Counted from the first letter of the stretch, positions 45,900-59,554 are shown. The stretch is DNA of 64,000 bases from Osedax fenrisi (GCA_964019155.1 OZ025243.1:13731944-13795943); one strand, 5' to 3'. The notes: generated from the letters alone by a model not told the origin. Program-made: numbers and translations.

Positions 45900-47960
45900 A
45901 TAGAGGAGAATTATCCACAGTTAACTGTGTCTTGAGAATATGATAGTAGGTTTATCCTATTAGTTTTAGTCATATTTAAGGAAATGGAGTTATGAGAGAA
46001 CAAATAAGTAAGATCATTAATACAATTAAACATAGATATTTGAATAAGGCCAGAATCACTAGAACTAGAAAATGGATATATCTGAAGATCATCGGCATAA
46101 ATATGATAGTTAATATTAGGATATTTATGGAAAATTGATTTTATATGAAGAATATAAATAATGAACAAAATAGGGCCAATAACAGAGCATCATGGAACAC
46201 CATGTATATTAAAATAAGGAGGAGACAACGAGAAGTTAATATTCACCGAATATATTCTAGATGAAACAATATAGGATAATAATAATATACCTACATAAAC
46301 CAACTGTGGACTTGACAGTGTATTCCAATTTAATTAAGTCCAATAGAAATAATATTGTGATCGAGAGTATCAAAAGAATTAGATAAATATAGTAATACGA
46401 TATAGCATGGGGCTTTATTATCAAGATATATCATTATGATTAACCTATGAGAATATCATTAATGATTAAAGTAAGATACGCACTTCGATATTTATCAACA
46501 ATACCATTATACTACATTATCACATACTGTAATTAATAAGTTGAGTGGACACAACTCGTTCTGAGATCTTAGTTGTAGATGATAACTAGGATATTTGACG
46601 ATAACTTGATACATTAGATTGGTCAAGAGTTGTTTTTTTTTTAAATTGGAATAATCTATGAATATTTCATTGAGCGTGGAACAATATATTATATACTAAT
46701 AAATATATGAATGATTTACGCGATAAGTCCAATATAATATGGTGATAATGAAATAAGTATATTGAGTGGAATAGGATCAAGGGGGATTTCAAGGATGTCA
46801 TCAAAGAGAGTGCAATGTCATGTGTGTGAAGCGAAACACATGAACAATGATTATGAGTGGATATTAAATTGAGATTGAGTCGTGCCGAGTTGATGTTTGG
46901 AAGTATATTGATAATGCTAGAACATTTTTGTTGGAAGAAGTTGGCAAACAATGAACAAATAACTAAATCAGGTTGGTCCGGAAGATGCTTGGTCTGGGTT
47001 TTACCTACTAAGATGAAAGATAATTTATAATTTTGTTTAGAAGATATTCCAAAACTACCGAGCATATCAATAAAGTATGACGATTTGGTAGAGAGAAGTT
47101 TTTCTTGTAAAGCGATCGAAAACTTTAAAGGAAATAAGATCAGATTCAAATTTAGAGGATGCATATTTACGTTGTATTCTACGAAGTATTTGCCTTAGTT
47201 TAATAAGCTCAGTATTAAATCAGGAAAACTTAGAATAAGTTCGGTTGATAAGAGTAATGGAGGGTACAACAATATCAAGCGAATGAGATAATGCCAAATT
47301 AAAATAATCAAAAAGTGTTGACAAATCAGAAGATATACTGTTGTTAAGTTGATGGAATACAGAGTTAACACACATTGGTTTATCAATAGGGGAGATTTTC
47401 CGAAACGATCTAGAAAGTCGATTAATTTGTGTCTCCGGCAAGTTCAAATCAAGTATTATGACAAAGTGATATTAGAGAATTTTAAGTTGGATATGAAATT
47501 AATTTAGAATCAGCTAGATATAAAAAAAATCAATATTATTACTATTAGTTTTAGTATTAAAGAAAACACGTTGCGTTAGGGAATACTCAAATATAAGTTT
47601 ATTCAGCGATAAGGATGAGTTTCTTTATTAATTTGAATATTAAAATCACCAAGAATAACCGTGTTAACTAATGTGAAAGATTCTAAAATAGAAGAGAGGT
47701 CAACTAATAAACTCCATAGGCTATATAAAGGTGGAAGGTAAATAAGTATAATTATAATGGTGAATAATGAAGGAAACTGAATATTACAGATCATAATTCC
47801 ATGTGAAGATAAACATGTGGTGGATGACGAAATAATCTTAAGTTCCGATGAGAATATCAGAGCCAATTGAGCAACACGATGATGTGATGTAGACCTATTA
47901 TTAAGCAATATTTAAAATAATCAGAGGTCAGTTGGGAAGCTAGAGTATAATCATCAGTAG
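45900..47960 (-). pseudogene. Decayed LINE (endonuclease plus reverse transcriptase), minus strand
   Basis: Reading down from 47950, the minus strand shows an endonuclease block with VNTVILGDFNIQIN (near 47640), then SRSFRKISPID (near 47410). A linker follows with LPDQPDLVICSLFANFFQQK (near 46970), then RT blocks GVP*CSVIGPILFIIYI and NYHIYADDLQIY (near 46100). Order and motifs match an L2/CR1-type ORF2. The endonuclease half resembles the LINE at 62928-63923 (ILGDFNIQ, then SFRKIS), so they are one family. Stops and frameshifts are numerous. Confidence 0.8.
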
Positions 47961-48004
47961 TTAACCAAGTCTCAGTAATACTCAATACAACTTTTGCATT
48001 ATTT

Positions 48005-48005
<1 letters not shown>

Positions 48006-48030
<25 letters not shown>
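48006..48030 (+). repeat. (TA)n microsatellite
   Basis: A short TA array inside the hAT-like unit, just beyond the LINE remnant. Confidence 0.85.
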
Positions 48031-48035
<5 letters not shown>

Positions 48036-48438
48036 ATGATTTATATTATCGGTAAATATTTTTATTTTATTTCCAAAATTGCTCTACAACTTGTACATTT
48101 AGGACAAACATTTCCGAGATCAGATGAAATTAAATTATTAACATTTATTTTTAATATTTACCATAATTTTAGAAAATATGTTATCAAACCATAAATACTG
48201 AATTGGATCCTCACTATAATTGATATAACTATCATACATACATTCTAATAAATAAATATAATATAAATAAAATTATAAAATAAAAATATAAATATAGGAT
48301 AATTGAATATCTAGTAAATACTATATGAAAACAACTTAATGTGAAACAAGTTTTAGGGGCCTACCTAATCTCTGGGGGGGCCTAGCCGATCTCAGGGGGG
48401 GGCTTGCCCACGCAGGCCCCCCCCCCGTGGCTACGGGC

Positions 48439-48470
<32 letters not shown>

Positions 48471-48473
<3 letters not shown>

Positions 48474-49284
48474 GGATACGTGGATAGGCATTAACATAAT
48501 GGTTTTAATAACCCTATGTTTTAGTGATATACTATATGTGTTGTGCACTAGTTGACCCCATTATATGACCTCAATGGTAATACTGAATGATTCAGGCTTG
48601 TAAGCAATGCGAGAAATATTGAAAGTACTATTTGTATAGTTTACAGAGAGTATGTGCAAGTGCAATTGTGCAACTGTAGTATTAATAGTGTCCCAATACC
48701 GGGTGTAGGTAATATGATTATCATATATTAAAACTGAGGTGAAATATTGAATGGATAGTTAGATTACCAATGAATCTTATTAAAGCACAAGGATAGTGTT
48801 ACCAGTTAAACTACAGTTAATATATGTGGCATATAGGAATGTTAGTGTCATATATTTAAGTTAAGTTTTGATGGAATTCAACATAGTTATAATTAGTTAT
48901 TCTAAAACCATGTATTGTATGAATATAATCAGATATCTGTATATTTTATGAACGGTATATATATATATATATACTTATTATTAATTATATTTTATATTTA
49001 TAACATAATCTAACTTGTCACGGAATACCGCATCCCTGTAATAATATATATATTATACTATAATTAGTTTAATAGTAAATAATAGTAAATACAATTTAAT
49101 ATATTATTAATATAAACATTATAATAATAATATAGTATTATAATTGCTCTACTGTATACTTAACGAAATCAATTTATTAGCAGAAATTATTATTTAATAA
49201 AATTATTTAAATTAAAAAATTACATCTTAATTAGAAACAATCAATTAATATAGTGTCAAGCAATTAGCTAACTATATTCTAACA

Positions 49285-49330
<46 letters not shown>

Positions 49331-50170
49331 ATATATAATAATGTAATAACCTAATACTACCAAACTCTACTGAAACTTAACTTAACATGCTCCCTAATTA
49401 TATATTAACACACTTGATAATAACCATAATTTATACTTATTGTTACTTTATTTAGCAGAACATTACTAATAACACTCTTAGCCTTAGTTTCCGACAATGG
49501 TATACCACAATATATATTTTCCAATTTTCATAATACGCTCGAATTTATAAAAAGTATATATTGAAAGTAGGAGTTATTCACTTATAATGAATGACTATTA
49601 TAATAGTCTATGTGCATATATCTGAAGTTACCACGTTGATTCGTGATGTATACATGTATACCTTTAGGTCACTAAATCAAAGTATACTTTAAACTCTAGT
49701 GTTATTTATCCTCGTCTTAATGTTACTATATTTCAGTACTACCTATAGGTATATATAGGTTATTATAATTATTATAATAATTTATATTCAAACCATTCCC
49801 AGCTGTTAATTATATAATTAACGATAATGAAATATAACTTCTATACTTATCCCCTTTCCTAATAGTATTACTAATAATTATTATATTTTAGCTGCATAAT
49901 ATAATAATACAATACCTATATCATGTATTCAATAACGATAATAATAATTTATTATTAAATCTTATTATAAATGATATATAAATTTGAAATATATATAAAG
50001 TTGATCACCATTTGTTGCGACAATTTAACATATTCCCTAAATTAAGTTCATTCGTAAAATATAAAATACCTCACTGTTCACGGTGTACATACATTGTACA
50101 CTATACCCTGTACGACGTACACTGTACGTATGTGTATTGGTGTGTTCGTGTGTGATGTGTGTGTGTGTGT
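48471..50170. other. AT-rich stretch, nothing recognised
   Basis: Apart from the (TA)n array at 49287-49320 and short GT arrays near 50150, no feature could be supported. Confidence 0.5.
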
Positions 50171-50179
50171 GATACTTAC

Positions 50180-50225
50180 AGGTAGTACCTGCCTGTACAG
50201 CATGTCATCATTATAATCACGCACA
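50180..50225 (-). CDS. Candidate 46-base exon on the minus strand
   Basis: The minus strand has the acceptor atttcacag before 50225 and a perfect donor gtaagt after 50180. One frame reads VRDYNDDMLYRQVLP, an exon-like composition unlike its surroundings. It lies 1.6 kb downstream of the EGF exons on the same strand, but its phase (2 in, 0 out) does not join directly to exon 51861-51980, so at least one exon between them would be missing. It may be chance. Confidence 0.3.
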
Positions 50226-50242
50226 CTGTGAAATATTGATAT

Positions 50243-50244
<2 letters not shown>

Positions 50245-50320
<76 letters not shown>
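50245..50320 (+). repeat. (TA)n microsatellite
   Basis: About 76 bases of pure TA. Confidence 0.95.
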
Positions 50321-50323
<3 letters not shown>

Positions 50324-51790
50324 GGAGTAAGTTTCTTCGAATTTATATAAAATGGAATTTTTAATATTATAACAGAATAATTAATATTTTTAATATATCT
50401 ATTTTAGATTATTTTTCGTTTATTTTTACCGTAACTTTAAAACATTTTAATTTCTTTAATATTTAATTTTTAACTTCGTATTATTAGTAACGAAAATAAT
50501 GAAAATCGTGTTACAAGTTAACTAAACAATATAAAAACTATAATTATTTAAAAACATAATCAACTTTTTAATTCAATTAAATTTTCTTTTAAAATTGGCC
50601 AATACAAATTACAATGTATAATATAATAATTATAAAATAATTATATAATATTTATTATTAGTTGTAAAATGTCATATAATATTTTACATGCAAGTAATAT
50701 ATATATTTTAAATATTAGATTAATAATTTATAATAATTAAATAATTATTAAAATAATTTATAATATTAGTTAATTTGTAAGTATTTTGTTGTTGTAATTA
50801 ATGGTATTTTAATGTAACTAAACATATTAGTATTATAATAACATAGACATTTAAGATTCATAATTAATAGATTGATTTAATTAAATTAATTATTTAATTT
50901 ATTATTAACACTGGTCATACTCATGAATGGAGTTTATGAATAATTAAATTTGTCAGTTAATGTAATTATATTTCCATTAATAACATAAATATTAACGTTT
51001 GGAATAACAAAATACCAATGAATACGTAATATATTTAATATTATTGAATTAGTTAATTATTATAACTAACCGGCAAATATTTGAATCGACACATTTACGT
51101 AGTTAATAAAACCTGAGAATGGAATATTAAATTAGAACAGCACACATGAATAATACATAAGCGTAGCCAGTAAGCCAGACCATCCATAGTAAAGCACTAC
51201 CCACGTACTCGTGTATAGTATATTATAGTATACTATAGTTATGTACGTGTATAGTACATGCATACTATAGTTATGTACGCAATGTTGTGATGTTAGTACA
51301 CACGTAGGAAAATATTCAGTGTTGATGTATTGAATATGTATGTTTGTTTTACTTGGTATACCTATATGTATATATAATATATATATATTTATATAATATA
51401 TATATTATATATATATATATATAATAAAGGAATTAATTTAACATAAGCTATAATATTTATGCATATTATAAGTAATATTATGAACAATATTTACGATAAA
51501 TTATAAGTATATTTCAAAAACTTATTATTATTATTGATAATTTTATTAAATCTGAAAACATATATTTAAACATGTGCATTACCATTGTCAACTGTATATT
51601 TATTTTATTGTTATCACGTTTATTAATCATAAAGTCCTATTTTGTTCTTTTACATATTAGGTTTCGCTTATTAATTTATGTATTATTATTTGTTCTAAAA
51701 TACAAATGAGAACTCTATTTAAGAGACGACAATTGTTATAATCAATGTATAAACCATCTATATATCAATCTACATCTAGCAGGGTATATA

Positions 51791-51798
<8 letters not shown>

Positions 51799-51826
<28 letters not shown>
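51799..51826 (+). repeat. (TA)n microsatellite
   Basis: It lies in the intron just downstream of EGF exon 51861-51980. Confidence 0.9.
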
Positions 51827-51833
<7 letters not shown>

Positions 51834-51860
51834 TATAAATATATAGATATATATGTTAAC

Positions 51861-52105
51861 CGATGTTACAGTCGATTCCTTTGAATCCTTTATCGCACAC
51901 ACATCTGTAGCCCCCGACATCGTTGTAACAAGTTCCTCCGTTCTTACACTTGTTAGCTAACTCGTAGCACTCGTCTAAATCTGGTGATGACGTCATCGAG
52001 GTGTGTGTATTACGCAATAGTGGGCGTGGCGTGGCGGAGGTGTTCGTGTAGGACGCGTGACGGTTATTATGGAGGTACAGGTGATGACGATGATGATGAT
52101 GATGG

Positions 52106-52165
<60 letters not shown>

Positions 52166-52250
52166 GGATGATGATGATGATGATGATGAGGATGATGATG
52201 AGGATGATGATGATGATGAGGATGATGATGATGAGATGATGATGATGATG

Positions 52251-52284
<34 letters not shown>

Positions 52285-52346
52285 GGATGATGATGATGAT
52301 GATGATGAGGATGATGATGATGATGATGAGGATGATGATGATGATG

Positions 52347-52411
<65 letters not shown>

Positions 52412-54983
52412 ATGATGATAATGATGATAATGATATGATAATGGTAATGATGATAATGATGATAATGATGATGATTATATAATACTGATAATGATAATTA
52501 TGATGATGATGATTATGATGATGATGATGATGATTATGATGATGATGATGATGTTGATGATGATGATGATGATGATGATAATAATAAATAAAATATAGAT
52601 TATTATGACTTCAAAAACTCATCGTGATTATAGGCGTCATTAGATAATAGAAAACGACAAACAATGACAATGACGACAGGCAAGGTATTACTAGTCGACT
52701 AACCTCTTCTACACGTCGGTCCGGTGTAACCTTCTAAGCAGTTGCACACCCACGTGGAATTACGAGTTTCGCATTGTCCGTGTATACAAGGATTGTGCGA
52801 ACATTTGTCCGCGGCTGTTTCGGGTAAATGTTCAAATGTTAAAGGTTATATTAGTACGCAGTTTATAGAAGAGCTAGTATTTAGTAGGCAGTTTAACTAT
52901 TATCTCTTAAGTACCGCGTACAACGGTATTCAATACGATACGATTTGAATTCATTTATATATTTATGTTTATATTTATAATTATAATCAATTGTATTTAT
53001 ATTAATTATTTATAATCAAACATTTTTCTAAGGAATTTTTGCTTCGAAACATCGTTGATTATATTATAAATAGAATTGAATACAGTACAGGTATAATACA
53101 ATACACGCGAATACGTAATATTTCTCTCTGTTAAAATATTCTCTCTGCATATTAGTAAAGCAACATATATAGGTATAATATGTAGGGCAAATTATACACA
53201 TATATGTGTAAGCCGATGTACAGTGTACGGTATACCGACAACCTATGGTATCTCACTAACTATAGATTTTTACATATATATATTCGAATTATAAATAATT
53301 TAAGTCTAATATAGAATATATTTTTTATTTTGGAAAAATTATCCAAAAAGAAGATATAGGTGCAATTTTATATTTTTCCATAAAAAGAAAAAAATTTACA
53401 ACATAAATTAAAATAAAGTTGTATTTTGCGGCTTGAATATTTAACATTTATTGATAATGTTAATATACTATTATATATTATATATTATTTATTATTTACT
53501 ATTATATATTATATAATATAGTTAATAGAACAGTTCATTTCGAATAGGATACAGCAAAAATAATTCCAATATAATATCTAGTTTGCAAACCCATGGGTTT
53601 AATAGTAATTTGATAACCCACTACAAGTTTAAATACCAACGACGCGATGATGACTAATATCGATACCCCAATGATGACTAATATAGACATACACGTGATT
53701 TAATTAACCAATCAATTCCATTATATAATTGAAAACTAACATATAAAGTGCATGTATTATACATATTTTATATTACATTTATCAATTATTTTATGAAAAA
53801 TAAATAACATTTAGATATAGGAAATTAAAATACATCAATATACAACTGTAAGAATACGATCATAGAGTATTTATTATATTTACTAATATTATAATTGTAT
53901 CCATTTGTTAACATCTTTAGTTTTTATTACATAAATGAAAGCTATATAGCTTGAAATATATATTATTGTTGGAATATATATGAAAATGGTTCCATTTGCT
54001 GTAATTTTACACTGTCGGTATGTATAGCTAGTGTTTCTAAGGATGTCGATATTTAAAACTCAGTTTCTAATACAGACACCCATATTTATTAAAAATTCGA
54101 ATTATATTATATTTTGAAAAAGGCCATTTGTTAGATTAACAAACAGTTTAGATAATGTATTAAAATTCCATTAATATCAAAATTACCTGTATACGGTTAT
54201 CGATTTATGTATTTTAGTAAATATTAATAATTAGTCAATATTAATAACTATTAAATATTAATAACTATTAAATATTAATAACTATTAAATATTAATAACT
54301 ATTAATATTAATTAACTAGTAAATATTGAAATACATTCAACAATACGATATATAACTCTATCCTGTATTGATAGCAATGGATATATCCATATATATACCT
54401 ATATTATGTATGTTGGTATTAAATAAATCATAAGTTATGACTCATATATACTTATGACTAATCAGTATTAAGCGCGCTGTGAGGTATCTTCTCTAGCGAG
54501 AGAGTTTCAGAGCTATTCGAACGTTATCGAGTGTTCTTTAATGTGTTCTTTAATGTGTTCTCGAATGTTCTTTAATGTGATAATAAACTAAAGTTTATGT
54601 ACAAGTAAACTATGTAACGTGTTATCAACATTTGTTAATGTTAACTTTTGTTTACATGTTAAAAATAGCTAGGTTATAATATATTAATTATAATCACAAA
54701 CCAAATAGTAACCCATTCAATCAATTATTATGATATATACTATATATATATAATGATTTTGTATATATAATATTTTATATATATATTATTTATTGTTTAC
54801 ATATATCTATATTATTTGAACACATACATATATATATATATATTAAATTTTATAATTTATATTAATTACTTGTTTGGCATGATTTTCCGTCAAACAGTAT
54901 GGGACATTTACATATAAATGTATTGGTATTTTGCGTACAAGTGCCGCCATTTTGACAAGGATCGCTCTCACAATCAACAACAC
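51861..54983 (-). CDS. EGF-domain protein, three internal exons (partial)
   Basis: In transcription order the exons are 54983-54870, 52814-52704 and 51980-51861 (114, 111 and 120 bases). Each encodes exactly one EGF-like domain and has phase-1 borders, so they can be shuffled or skipped in frame. Domain 1 has CESDPCQNGGTC and ends CKCPILFDGKSC. Domain 2 has CSHNPCIHGQC and ends CNCLEGYTGPTC. Domain 3 starts DLDEC, the calcium-binding form, and ends CVCDKGFKGIDC. Each has the six cysteines that form three disulphides outside the cell. Notch, fibropellin, fibrillin-like and many receptor proteins are built this way; the family cannot be named from three domains. Start, end and any membrane segment were not found. 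Confidence 0.85.
52078..52580 (+). repeat. (GAT)n microsatellite in the EGF-gene intron
   Basis: About 500 bases of GAT/ATG units, broken by regular GAG variants and more degraded after 52410. It fills most of the 723-base intron between the second and third EGF exons. The long Asp/Met ORFs are artefacts. Confidence 0.95.
53185..54081 (-). mobile_element. Family B repeat, copy B2, inverted relative to B1
   Basis: Read on the minus strand it ends as B1 does: gttagtgagatacc, aggttgtcggtatacc, then tttgccc. At the other end, gggtgtctgtatt lies near 54081. The segment gtctaatatagaatatattt plus tttattttgg matches the corresponding part of family A copy A3 (agtctaaaaaatatttttta). It lies in the intron between EGF exons 54870-54983 and 52704-52814. 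Confidence 0.5.
54229..54310 (+). repeat. Tandem 18-base repeat
   Basis: Four to five copies of aatattaataactattaa. Confidence 0.85.
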
Positions 54984-55847
54984 CTGAAATCATAATTCTC
55001 AATTATATTTAATATGAAGTTATATTTTATATTTAGTTAAACATACATACATGTATTATATATAATATATCAGAATTCTATTATTAAAATATCTCTTTTC
55101 GGAAATATATCATTATATACAAATATACAATATCATTTTAAGTTGTGTTCAATTATTGTTATGTTGATAATGTAATTAAAGTGTATACTGTGAAATTCTA
55201 TAACATTTTAAATCTCAAACCCAAAATCTGTTTTTAAAGTAAGTTAAAATCCTAAATTTTCTGAAATTTTTGTAAGAGTTGATGTTTTAAAACCTAATTA
55301 TAATTGGTTTAGGTCCTATATTGATAATATAGTGATACTATAATATCACTTAAAATATAGTTTCTAGTTATTGTCAAGGTAACGTATTTGTAACGAAATT
55401 ATTTAGTAAGTTCCATTCAACTATTTTTAAATTTATACTATATTTTACTTATTCCACAATTAATGTGATTACTTTATCATCGTATGATAACATAATCTTG
55501 TACTTATAATAATTGTTAGGGTTGACCTTCTTTGACCTACTTGATATCAACTAAGGAATACGTGCACGTATACGTATATACGTATATATATATATACATG
55601 TATTACGAATATTCCTGGAAGAAAATTATCAGAAGTCTATATGAATGAATGAATATTTATTTACTGAATATTTAATTAATATACAGAAGGATATTCAGAA
55701 GCTATACGTAGCTTATATTAAGAATATCCTTATAACAACAATATTAAATATTTAATATATAATAATAATTATGAAATAAGAAAATGTAATAACAAAAATG
55801 GTGTAATACAAGATATTTATATCGAATATACATATTAATAATAATAA

Positions 55848-56150
<303 letters not shown>

Positions 56151-56159
56151 TAATAATAC

Positions 56160-59100
56160 TTATGTACATATATTACAAAATATTATAAAAGATATGAATT
56201 TTTAATATAGATTAGAGATTACATGATATTAAATATTTAATTTTTGAACAAAATTGGTTAAGTGTGGTTTGACTATTGTATGATTTTATATGTATCGGTA
56301 GATTATTCCAGCAAATGGGTCCATAATAAGTTATATTAAACTTTTTTGCATTGGTATTAACTAAAGGTATTTTAAATTTGTTATTATCGCGCATATTATA
56401 AGTAGAGTCTTGTAGTTTAAATAAATTTATAATTGTTGTTGAAATTTGATAATTTTTAATCCTAAACATAATTTTACAGGCATTATAGAATATTATTTCT
56501 TTAAAAGTTAAAATGTGTTGTTCTTTGTAAATATTATCCACATTAGTTCTATTTTTTTGACGATATAATATTCTTATAGCTTTATTTTGAGCTATACTTA
56601 TTTGTTTTGATGTTGCATCATAATTATTCCCCCATATATGTGTACAATAAATAATATGGCAATGAAATACAGAATAATATATTAGTTTTAAAATATTGAT
56701 GGGTAAAATATTATTTAGTTTTCTTAGAATTGATAATCCATAATAAAGTTTAGATTTAACCATATTAGTATGTAGTTTCCAATTCATGTTCGAATCAATA
56801 ATTACACCAAGGAGTTTTATTGAGTTTTTTTGAATAATGACAATATTATTTAATAGATAATTTTGCTTTATTATTATTAAATATTAAATAGTTAGTTTTG
56901 CTTAAATTAATTGTCAATTTATTTAATGATAGCCATATATCAAGATTTTTTAAAGTTTTATTCATGGAATTTTCCATAGAATCAATATTATTTTCACGGA
57001 ATATAATAGAAGTGTCATCAGCGAATAAAACAAAATGGCCTTGTGTTTTAATATTGACTATGTAATTTATAAATATTAAAAATAATAGGGGACCGAGGAC
57101 AGATCCTTGAGGGACACCAAACTTAATATTCTTTATTTGTGATTTAGACTTATTGAATATTACAAATTGATTTCTATTATTAAGAAAAGATATTAATAAT
57201 TTTAAAGCAACTCCTCTGAAACCATACTTCTCTAACTTATTTATTAATAGATCATGACTGATGGAGTCAAATGCTTTCTTTAGATCTATAGATATAGCTG
57301 CACAATATTTCATTTTATTTGAAGCTATGGTTCCGGTTAGGTCAGTCAATGCATCGGAAGTTGAAACTCATTTTTTAAAACCAAATTGTGATTTATTAAT
57401 TATTTTATTTTTTTCCATAAAATCTATATATCTAGATTTTAAGACTTTTTCTAAAATTTTTGAGAAAGATGATAATAGAGAAATTGGCCTATAATTAGAA
57501 GGATCATCAATATTACCAGATTTATATTTAGTTACGACTTTAGCAGTTTTTAGACAATTAGGAAATATACCTTGTTGTATACATAGATTAATTAAATATG
57601 ATAATATATTACTTATTGAAGAAATGATTTGAATAATTAGTTTAAATGAAAAGTTATGAGAATCAGTACTATTTGTTGGTTTACTTTTTTCAACAATATT
57701 AGTTATTTCAATTGGATTAGTGGGAGTAATAAATAATGAATTTGTATACTTATTATGTATATAATTAGATGTATTATTGGTATTACAATTTTTTTCTGAT
57801 TTATAAGCTAACTTCTCACCTATGTTACAACAATAATCATTAAATTGTTCACACCGTTTATTATCTTCTATTACATTAGGAACTATATTACCATTTTTGT
57901 TGTTATGTATAATAGTATTTATTTTATTCCATATCTGCTTAGGGTTGTTTCTGTTAGTAATAAAATATTGACTATAGTAATAGCGTTCAGCTTTATTTAT
58001 GATTTTTGAAAGACAATTTTTATATTTTTTATAAATAGTTTCATTAGATACAGAATGTTTTTTTTTTAAGTTTTGGTAAAGTTTATTTTTTTTAATTATA
58101 CATTTTTTAAGGCCCTCTATTAGCCAAGGTTTATTTAAATAAGAATTTTTTGTATATATTTTTTTTTTAGAAAGGAATTTTTGTTTAGAGTTTTCTAAAG
58201 TAGAAATGAATAAGTCAAAAGCATGATGCGCATTATCTATTCTGTATAAAGCTGACCAATTATAATTTAGAAGATAGAGCTTAAACTCGCTTATATTATT
58301 CTGTGTCATATAATATATGAATTCATTATTTTTTTTAATAGAATTGTTAAATTTATTTAATTTATAAATACAAAAAATGGGTAAATGGTCACTAATATCA
58401 TTATATAATAAACCATTAGATATTGGTACATGATTATAATTTGTGTATATGTTATCAATTAAGGTGGACGTTATATTAGTAATGCGTGAGGGTTTGGTTA
58501 TTATTGGATGTAGACCTAATGAAATAAGTATATCAATGAAATGAGAGACTTTAGGACAAGTTAATTTTAATATATCAATGTTAAAGTCTCCGCAAAGAAA
58601 TATTGTATTATCAGTAGAGAGTGTATTAAATAAATTATATATTTCATCTGAAAAATTAATGATATCAAATTCGGGGCATTTATATATACCACTTATTATA
58701 ATATCTTTAGAATTGGGAATTATTAATTTAATGGTAACTATATCAAATTTATTTGGTAATGTTGTACTGAGTGTATCAATAGTTATATATTTAAAAGATT
58801 TTTTAACGAATATTGAGGTACCTCCACCACGTTTATGATTTCTGGTTATATGTATATTATTATAGTCTAATATAAAATATAGATCTTTATTATATTCATT
58901 TAACCATGTTTCACTTATAACTATTATATCAAATTTATGGTGTAAAGAATATAAATAATTAGTAATAGAATTAAAATTTTTTATCAGACTACGTGCGTTA
59001 AAGTGTATGATGGATATATTACTATTCGTGTGTATTTGGTTTGGTATATTATCATAGTTACATTGATTATTTATACTATTATAAAGTTGTTTTTTATGAT

Positions 59101-59212
59101 GATAAAGAATACTATCGCTAGAATTGAAATGATTATCGAGATTATCTAAAGTTTGTTTATATAAATTATTTTGAAATATATCTTTTCGTGAATTATCGGC
59201 ATTCATAATCAT
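56160..59212 (-). mobile_element. Jockey/CR1-type LINE, ORF2 nearly complete
   Basis: One element on the minus strand from an ATG at 59212 to a (TTA)n tail below 56160. It contains endonuclease, reverse transcriptase and the C-terminal region, but no ORF1 upstream of 59212, so it is 5'-truncated or of a single-ORF type. It lies upstream of the three EGF exons, on the same strand. Confidence 0.85.
56212..59212 (-). pseudogene. LINE ORF2 (endonuclease-RT) with one stop and one frameshift
   Basis: The first segment, 59212-57368, has 614 codons. It carries an APE endonuclease (IVISETWLNEY, FLCGDFNIDILK, YNDISDHLPIF) and the RT start (YRPISLLSSFSKILEKV, KSQFGFKK). A single in-frame TGA at 57370-57368 interrupts it. 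The same frame then continues to 56846 with ISIDLKKAFDSISHDLL, GVPQGSVLGPLLFLIF and the catalytic FVLFADDTS. Near 56850 the frame shifts, and 56787-56212 gives the C-terminal region with YCTHIWGN, AIRILYRQK and YYGPICWNNLP. No RNase H domain is seen. Two lesions in about 1000 codons mean a fairly young copy. Confidence 0.85.
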
Positions 59213-59523
59213 TGGAAAAATAATTAATATGAGATTAATATAGAAAAAAAATGTATAAGATAAAAAATAAATAAATAAAGATATATGTTTATAAAATACT
59301 CTGATGTAAGTTTTCAGATGTAATTCATTTTATGATATTTTATATCTATGATGTGACTATCTAACGTTTACATATTCTATAATTGTATGCATCTATATAT
59401 TCATACTATAGTCTATATAATCAGTATAATCTCATCAATCTACTAGTATAGTTTTCTTATTATATGATATATTTCGTAAAGGATAACAATTACTATATAG
59501 AAACAAATTTTATAGTAATATTA

Positions 59524-59554
<31 letters not shown>

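Larger units (their letters stand above)
45310..48441. mobile_element. hAT-like unit with CAGGCCCGTAGCCA ends, carrying a nested LINE
   Basis: The left end CAGGCCCGTAGCCA (45310-45323) is followed by a G run. The right end TGGCTACGGGCCTG (48428-48441) is its exact inverse and is preceded by a C run. Both flanks are tatatata, compatible with an 8-base duplication but uninformative in a TA tract. Similar CAGGCCCGTAGCC termini with adjacent G runs are common in invertebrate DNA transposons. No transposase is recognisable; most of the interior (45900-47960) is a decayed LINE. Confidence 0.65.

Noticed and set aside
51984..52415. Asp- and Met-rich ORFs
   Set aside because: They are reading frames through the (GAT)n array in an intron of the minus-strand EGF gene.
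57261..58838. Plus-strand ORFs of 77 and 86 codons
   Set aside because: They are antisense to LINE ORF2.
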